Source: Acidobacteriota bacterium (GTDB lineage Bacteria; Acidobacteriota; Thermoanaerobaculia; Gp7-AA8). Taken from it: DNA of 36,479 nucleotides. The stretch covers positions 1 to 36,479 of the forward strand of contig JAFAOU010000156.1 in the NCBI GenBank assembly GCA_019247495.1, given 5' to 3'. Both the position numbers and the translations under genes were made by a program. This document shows positions 31,897 to 36,479 of the stretch, one piece after another (position 1 is the stretch's first letter; each line of letters starts with the position of its first letter). The notes below the pieces were generated by a model, which ran no database searches, was not told the origin of the DNA, and saw only the letters and a program-made list of their open reading frames with translations.

Positions 31897-32784
31897 ATGA
31901 AACGCATGCTCGTTTTTGTGGGAGTTTGTCTGTTCGCAGTAGCGTCGTTTGCTCAGAATCCGCGGTCGTTCGTCTCGACGTCGGGCAATGATGCCAATGT
32001 CTGTACGCTCGCCAGTCAATGCCGCACATTCGGCCGCGCGGTCACGCAGACAAACGCCGGCGGAGAAATCATCGCGCTCGATTCAGGCGGGGTTGGGCAG
32101 TCATTCACCATTGACCGCGCCCTGACGATCTCGGCGGCCCCCGGCGTCGCGGCAACGGTCTCGGGCACGACATTGCACGTGATCACTGTCAATGCGGGCA
32201 GTTCCGATCGTGTCGTGCTACGGAACATCACCGTCGTCGCATCCAATACGATCGCCGGGATCATCGTTTACTCGGTGGGCGACCTCCACATCGAGCACTG
32301 CACGATTCTGGGCAGCAACACCGGGGTCTGGGCGATCACCGGTGGACTCACTACGATTACCGACACGGAGGTACTCAGCCCCGTTCAGATCGGATTTAAC
32401 ATTCGCATGCCGAGCGTAATCAGCCATAGCCGTGTAGTCCACTCCAACAATTACGGTTTCGAGATTGCCGCGGCGGCGACGCTGATTGACATCGATGCGG
32501 AGTATTGCGGAGGAACCGGAATCGACGTGAACAACTCGACCGCCACGGCGTTTGCCGTAACCTGCGAAAGCTGCACCGCGAGTCATAACAACTACGGCAT
32601 CGGCGTCGTTGGCGCTACTGCGCCCGTGACCTTCCGTATGAACAATTGCAGGGCAAACGACAACGTAGTCGTTGGCGCGGGCACTGGGAATTCGGGTGTC
32701 ATCGTGTCGATGGGCAACAATATGATCGAAGGCAACGGTCTCCAGGATGTCTACGGGACGATTACACCGTTGACAAAATATTGA
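31897..32784 (+). CDS. Secreted right-handed beta-helix-like protein
   Basis: 295 residues with GAGAGG upstream of the ATG. A signal peptide (MKRMLVFVGVCLFAVASFAQ) precedes a mature part with regular short beta-strand turns and Asn/Gly ladders, for example DRVVLRNITVVASNTIAGI, GDLHIEHCTILGSNTG and FRMNNCRANDN. This is the pattern of right-handed parallel beta-helix proteins (pectate-lyase-like fold). FVSTSGNDANVCTLASQCRT at the N-terminus is a common lead-in for such secreted proteins. No catalytic site is evident. Its base composition looks less GC-rich than its neighbours. Confidence 0.75.
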   Translation: MKRMLVFVGVCLFAVASFAQNPRSFVSTSGNDANVCTLASQCRTFGRAVTQTNAGGEIIALDSGGVGQSFTIDRALTISAAPGVAATVSGTTLHVITVNAGSSDRVVLRNITVVASNTIAGIIVYSVGDLHIEHCTILGSNTGVWAITGGLTTITDTEVLSPVQIGFNIRMPSVISHSRVVHSNNYGFEIAAAATLIDIDAEYCGGTGIDVNNSTATAFAVTCESCTASHNNYGIGVVGATAPVTFRMNNCRANDNVVVGAGTGNSGVIVSMGNNMIEGNGLQDVYGTITPLTKY

Positions 32785-32788
32785 GTTT

Positions 32789-32817
32789 GCGCGGGCGCCG
32801 CGTTGCGGCGCCCGCGC
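32789..32817. terminator. Bidirectional hairpin between convergent genes
   Basis: 12-bp stem GCGCGGGCGCCG (32789-32800) and CGGCGCCCGCGC (32806-32817) with a 5-nt loop, between the beta-helix stop and the dnaE2 stop. It is followed by TGTATT; the T tract is short. Confidence 0.65.
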
Positions 32818-32822
32818 TGTAT

Positions 32823-35800
32823 TCAATGAAAGTCGTGGCTGACGATTTCGCCGATGCCGTCGAGCGTCCAGAACTTATCGGCGCGCACCGAGCACTGCCC
32901 GTCTTCGTTCTGCAGGATCCCTTCGACGACCAATCCGGGCGAGCCGACGATGAGCGCGCGATGTTCGCGAAAGAGATCGGGCTTCACGATCGCCTGTGAG
33001 ATCCCCGTTTCGTCTTCGAGCGTGAGGAAGACGAATCCTTTCGCTGTTCCCGGCCGCTGCCGCACGATGATCGCGCCGGCCGTGGCGACGCGTTTTCCGT
33101 TCGGCAGTTTCTTGAGTTCCATCGCCGTGTGGACGCCGTCGCGTTTCAGTTGCGCACGGAAATGCGTGAGCAGGTGAGGGCCGGCCGTCAAATCCGTGGC
33201 GGCGTAATCGGCGAGGGTTTCTTCTGCGGGCGACATTTCGGCGAGAGGGGATGCTGTCATCCTGAGCCGCCGGAGCTGCGTAGGCGAAGCCAGAGCAGCG
33301 GAGGACGGTCGAAGGACCCCCTCGGTGCTTGCATCGTGCAAAAGCCGCCGCCCTTTCCGGGTTACCAGGTTGGGGGTCCTTCGACCGTCCTCCGCGACGC
33401 CGGCTTCGCCTTCGTCGCTCTGGCGGCTCAGGATGACAGCGTCCTCTTCGAACAACTCGCCCGCCGGCTTCGCCGCTTGGGCCGATTGCCACAACGCCGC
33501 GCGGCGGCGCAGCCCGAACGATGCCAGCGCGCCGGCGTAGGCCAGTTTCGTGAGCTGATCGCCGCGAAGATTGGCGCGCCGCGCGAGATCGTCGGCGGAC
33601 GTGAACGGCGCGGCTTCTTCGATCGCATTTGCCGCGATTGCGCGCAGTCCCTTCACGAACTTCATGCCGAGGCGGACGGCGCCGCGCTCCCAGCGGCAGT
33701 GCCAGCCGGAGTGGTTCACATCGATCGGCAACACCGTTACGCCGTGGCGCTCCGCATCCTTGATCAATGTGGCTGGATGGTAGAAGCCCATCGGCCACGC
33801 GTTGAGCAGCGCGATGTAGAACGCGGCCGGATGATGCGCCTTCAAATACGCGCTGGCGTAGGCGATGAGCGCGAAGCTGGCCGCGTGCGATTCCGGGAAG
33901 CCGTACAGCGCGAACGACGTGATCGACTTCACGATCTGATCCTGTGCCGGTCCGTCGATGCCGTTCTTCGTCATCCCTGACCGCAGCCGTTTCTCAATCT
34001 CCGCCATCCGCTCCATCGATCGCTTGAATCCCATCGCCCGCCGCAACTCCTCGGCTTCGCCGCCGGTGAAATCGGCCGCGACCATGGCGATGCGCAGCAG
34101 CTGCTCCTGAAACAGCGGCACGCCGAGCGTGCGGCGCAGAATCGGTTCGAGGCACGGATGCGGATATTCGAGTGGCGCTTTGCCCTGCCTGCGATCGAAG
34201 AACGGCTTCACCATGCCGCCGACGATCGGGCCGGGACGGATGATCGCGACCTGCACGACGATGTCGTAGAACTTCGCCGGCGCGTTGCGTGGCAGCGATG
34301 CCATCTGCGCGCGGCTCTCCACCTGAAACATGCCGACCGTGTCTGCCTCGTTTAGCATTTTGTAGACAGGCGGATCGTCCTGCGGCAGGTGCGCGAGGTC
34401 GACGTCGATGCCTTCGTTCGTGCGGATGAGCGGGATCATTTCCTCGATCGCCGCGAGCATGCCCAGGCCGAGAAGGTCGACCTTGATGATGCCGAGGTCC
34501 GCGCAATCGTCTTTGTCCCACTGGATGACCACGCGGCCAGGCATGGCGGCCGGCTCGAGCGGGACCACTTCGTCGAGACGTCCTTTGGCCATGACCATGC
34601 CGCCGGAATGTTGTCCGAGATGGCGCGGCAGATTCTGGATCTGCATCTGGAGCCGCATGAAGTGCTGCACGCGCAGATCGGTGGGATCGAAGCCGGCGCC
34701 CGCCAGTTCCGCAGGCATGGTCTCGATGCGTTCGCGGATCTCGCCGAAGTTCCAGGTGCCGAGGGTCTTCGAGAGTTTGTCGGCCTGCTCGAGCGAGAAG
34801 CCGAGCGCTTTGCCGACTTCGCGCGCCGCGGAGCGGTCGCGGTACGTGATCACATTCGCCGTCATCGCCGCGCCGTGGACGCCATACGTTTTGTAGACGT
34901 GCTGGATGACGCGTTCCCGTTGATCACCTGAGGGAAGATCGAGATCGATGTCCGGCCACTCGCCGCGTTCCTCGGATAGAAACCGTTCGAACAGCAACTC
35001 CATCGAAACAGGATCGACGGCGGTGATGCCGAGCGCGTAACAGACCGCACTGTTGGCCGCCGAGCCGCGTCCCTGCACGAGAATCTTCTCGCGCTGGCAG
35101 AACTGAACGATGTCCCAGACGATGAGGAAGTAGCCGGCCAGTTCGAGCTTCTCGATCGTGTTGAGCTCTTTCTCGATCTGCGCCTGCGCTTTCGCCGTGA
35201 GCGGCCGGAAGCGCGTCGTGGCGCCGTTCCAGGCGATCTTGCGCAGGAACGACATCGCCGATTCCCCTTCCGGCAGCGGGTAGTCGGGAAAACGGTAGCC
35301 GAGGTCGGCCAGCGTGAAATCGAGCGTGTTCGCGAGCGTCCACGCGCCGTCCAGCGCCTCGGGTAAGTCGGCGAACAGCGCGGCCATCTCATCGGCACTC
35401 TTCACATACCGCTCGCGATTGACGCCGAGGAGCCGGCCGGCGTTGTCGACGTTGCGCCCCTCGCGCACGCACGTGAGGATGTCGTGCATTTCCTTGTCCT
35501 CGGCACACGCATAGCGGACGCCATTCGTAGCGATGAGCGGCAAATGAAAACGCCGCGCAAGATCGACGAGCGCGATGTTGCGATGCTCTTCGTCGCGCCG
35601 GTGATGCCGCTGTAATTCGACATGGGTGCGGCCGGAGAAGATGCCACTGATGTTGTGCAGCAACGTTTCGGCTTCGACGATGCCGCCCTTCGTCAGCGCA
35701 TGCGCGAGCGGCCCTTCATCGCCGCCGGTGATGCAGTGCAATCCAGCCGCATGCTGCGCGATGAGATCCCACGTGAACCGCGCTTCACCCTTCGGACGAT

Positions 35801-36254
35801 TCAGCGCGCCCGCCGTCAGCAGCTTGCAGAGGTTACGGTACCCGCCATGATTTTCGACGAGCAGCGTGAGCCGCGCCTCGCGCGCATTCGAACGCGCCGC
35901 GTCCATGCGCGTGAGCTTCAGTCCTTTGATGGGCGCGTCGTTATCGATCACAACCTCGGCGCCGACGATCGCTTTCACGCCCGCCTTCTTCGCCGCGCCA
36001 TAAAACCGCGGCGCACCGTAGACGCCGTTCGTATCGATCAACGCCATCGCCGGAATGTTTTTCTGCGCGGCGTTGAAGATGAGGTCCTCCGGCAAACTGG
36101 CGCCGTCGAGGAACGAAAACGCACTCGCGGCACGCATCTCGGCATAGGGACGCGCTGCCTTGACTAAACGAAGACGATCCGCAGATGACGCAGATCGACG
36201 CAGATTAGGATGTCTTTTATCTGCGTTCATCTGCGTCATCTGCGGATGAATCAC
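32823..36254 (-). CDS. dnaE2: Error-prone DNA polymerase III alpha subunit DnaE2, with repeat-derived insertions
   Basis: 1143 residues if read from GTG 36254, which overlaps the upstream stop (GTGA). The first 27 or so residues derive from a palindromic repeat (36177-36247), so a start close to RPYAEMRAAS is possible. The PHP-like domain begins FSFLDGASLPEDL, but the usual metal-binding His pair there is replaced (EMRAAS). The palm has catalytic PDIDLDLPSGD near residue 435. Further family marks are IKVDLLGLG, the DnaE2-type YGFPESHAASFALIAYASAY, and a C-terminal OB fold with ATAGAIIVRQRPGTAKG. It performs translesion synthesis, usually with ImuA/ImuB, which are not visible. Residues about 939-1000 are copy D of the long inverted repeat, absent from the family pattern. 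Confidence 0.88.
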   Translation of the reverse strand: MIHPQMTQMNADKRHPNLRRSASSADRLRLVKAARPYAEMRAASAFSFLDGASLPEDLIFNAAQKNIPAMALIDTNGVYGAPRFYGAAKKAGVKAIVGAEVVIDNDAPIKGLKLTRMDAARSNAREARLTLLVENHGGYRNLCKLLTAGALNRPKGEARFTWDLIAQHAAGLHCITGGDEGPLAHALTKGGIVEAETLLHNISGIFSGRTHVELQRHHRRDEEHRNIALVDLARRFHLPLIATNGVRYACAEDKEMHDILTCVREGRNVDNAGRLLGVNRERYVKSADEMAALFADLPEALDGAWTLANTLDFTLADLGYRFPDYPLPEGESAMSFLRKIAWNGATTRFRPLTAKAQAQIEKELNTIEKLELAGYFLIVWDIVQFCQREKILVQGRGSAANSAVCYALGITAVDPVSMELLFERFLSEERGEWPDIDLDLPSGDQRERVIQHVYKTYGVHGAAMTANVITYRDRSAAREVGKALGFSLEQADKLSKTLGTWNFGEIRERIETMPAELAGAGFDPTDLRVQHFMRLQMQIQNLPRHLGQHSGGMVMAKGRLDEVVPLEPAAMPGRVVIQWDKDDCADLGIIKVDLLGLGMLAAIEEMIPLIRTNEGIDVDLAHLPQDDPPVYKMLNEADTVGMFQVESRAQMASLPRNAPAKFYDIVVQVAIIRPGPIVGGMVKPFFDRRQGKAPLEYPHPCLEPILRRTLGVPLFQEQLLRIAMVAADFTGGEAEELRRAMGFKRSMERMAEIEKRLRSGMTKNGIDGPAQDQIVKSITSFALYGFPESHAASFALIAYASAYLKAHHPAAFYIALLNAWPMGFYHPATLIKDAERHGVTVLPIDVNHSGWHCRWERGAVRLGMKFVKGLRAIAANAIEEAAPFTSADDLARRANLRGDQLTKLAYAGALASFGLRRRAALWQSAQAAKPAGELFEEDAVILSRQSDEGEAGVAEDGRRTPNLVTRKGRRLLHDASTEGVLRPSSAALASPTQLRRLRMTASPLAEMSPAEETLADYAATDLTAGPHLLTHFRAQLKRDGVHTAMELKKLPNGKRVATAGAIIVRQRPGTAKGFVFLTLEDETGISQAIVKPDLFREHRALIVGSPGLVVEGILQNEDGQCSVRADKFWTLDGIGEIVSHDFH
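33254..33439. repeat. Long inverted repeat family, copy D, inside dnaE2
   Basis: 186 nt with the same ends (CTGTCATCCTGAGCCGCC and GGCGGCTCAGGATGACAG) and GGACGGTCGAAGGACCCCC/GGGGGTCCTTCGACCGTCC arms as the intergenic copies. The length is a multiple of three and the copy has no stop in the dnaE2 frame, so it is read through as about 62 residues (AVILSRQSDEGEAG ... LRRLRMTAS). Confidence 0.92.
36177..36247. repeat. CAGATGACGCAGAT palindrome at the dnaE2 5' end
   Basis: Perfect 19-nt arms ATCCGCAGATGACGCAGAT (36177-36195) and its complement (36229-36247), with related GACGCAGAT words between. It covers the proposed start region of dnaE2 and begins 3 nt from the stop of the upstream gene. Confidence 0.88.
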
Positions 36255-36479
36255 TTAGGCAAGTTCGCATTTCTGATAATCGCCGACAGCGACGCCACGA
36301 TCTCCCTCGCTTCTTTCGTCAGCGGCGCCAATCGCGGCGACTTGATCGTTCGCGTTGCGTCGAGAAGGCGCAGCCAGTAGAGCGTTTTGCGCGCTTCGCG
36401 GAGCGACACGCGGCAGCGGGCGATGAAGTCGGCTTTGTCATGAATCGACTCCGCTTCTTCGAGGATCGATCCGATCGAG
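36251..36479 (-). CDS. Four-helix-bundle protein (S23/TIGR02436-like), 5' end outside window
   Basis: The last 75 codons of a minus-strand gene, ending TGA at 36251. The sequence is strongly helical (SILEEAESIHDKADFIARC, REARKTLYWLRLLDATR, LTKEAREIVASLSAII) and has the ExxKTxYWLxLL pattern of the small four-helix-bundle family first seen in 23S rRNA intervening sequences. Free-standing copies are common in many phyla; the function is unknown. Its TGA overlaps a possible GTG start of dnaE2. Confidence 0.75.
   Translation of the reverse strand, partial: SIGSILEEAESIHDKADFIARCRVSLREARKTLYWLRLLDATRTIKSPRLAPLTKEAREIVASLSAIIRNANLPK

Overview
The window comes from a GC-rich bacterium, most likely an Acidobacteriota member (possibly the Thermoanaerobaculia side of the phylum). 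The main reason is the secreted protein at 3542-5083, which has the layout of the VWFA-related family typical of that phylum. PilB, glycine-rich TonB, DUF11/C25-peptidase and DnaE2 genes fit the same picture. The phylum call is an inference from protein families, not from a marker-gene tree.

Layout. 1-3243 (+): 3' end of a type IV pilus ATPase (pilB), then a ParE-type topoisomerase subunit. 3542-12923 (-): a long co-directional run, read right to left: lipoprotein, signal peptidase I, poly(A) polymerase, cysteine desulfurase, pseudo-receiver/PilZ protein, TPR protein, family-2 glycosyltransferase, MobA, MoaC, a fragment of a VWFA-like gene and an intact VWFA-like gene. 13033-17410 (mostly +): TonB, ribosomal protein L25, an AhpD-like protein interrupted by one TGA, a TlpA-like thioredoxin lipoprotein, a small membrane protein (-) and a nucleotidyltransferase. 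17500-21010: a short-chain dehydrogenase (-), a glutaredoxin/pterin-carbinolamine-dehydratase fusion (+), a secreted protein (-) and an AI-2E family transporter (-).

21137-24170 (+) is a compact five-gene cassette that reads as an undescribed RiPP (ribosomally made, modified peptide) pathway. It holds a PqqD-like recognition domain, a radical SAM/SPASM enzyme, a 56-residue Cys-containing candidate precursor, an HPr-kinase-like protein and a small S24/S26-type peptidase. A 2479-residue exported protein with five DUF11 domains and a C-terminal gingipain-type (C25) peptidase domain follows. A secreted beta-helix protein, an error-prone polymerase DnaE2 (-) and a partial four-helix-bundle gene (-) close the window.

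The two observations I rate highest are the RiPP cassette and the AhpD-like gene at 14836-15375. In the latter an in-frame TGA replaces exactly the second cysteine of the CxxCxxxH active site and is followed 19 nt later by a small hairpin whose loop starts AG. Together these are what a bacterial selenoprotein gene looks like.

A third theme is repeats. Four copies of a roughly 190-bp imperfect long inverted repeat lie at 1075, 7011, 9557 and 33254. Three abut gene ends; the fourth sits in frame inside dnaE2. Several other palindromic word repeats fill the gaps and also form the ends of mobA, pcnB and dnaE2.
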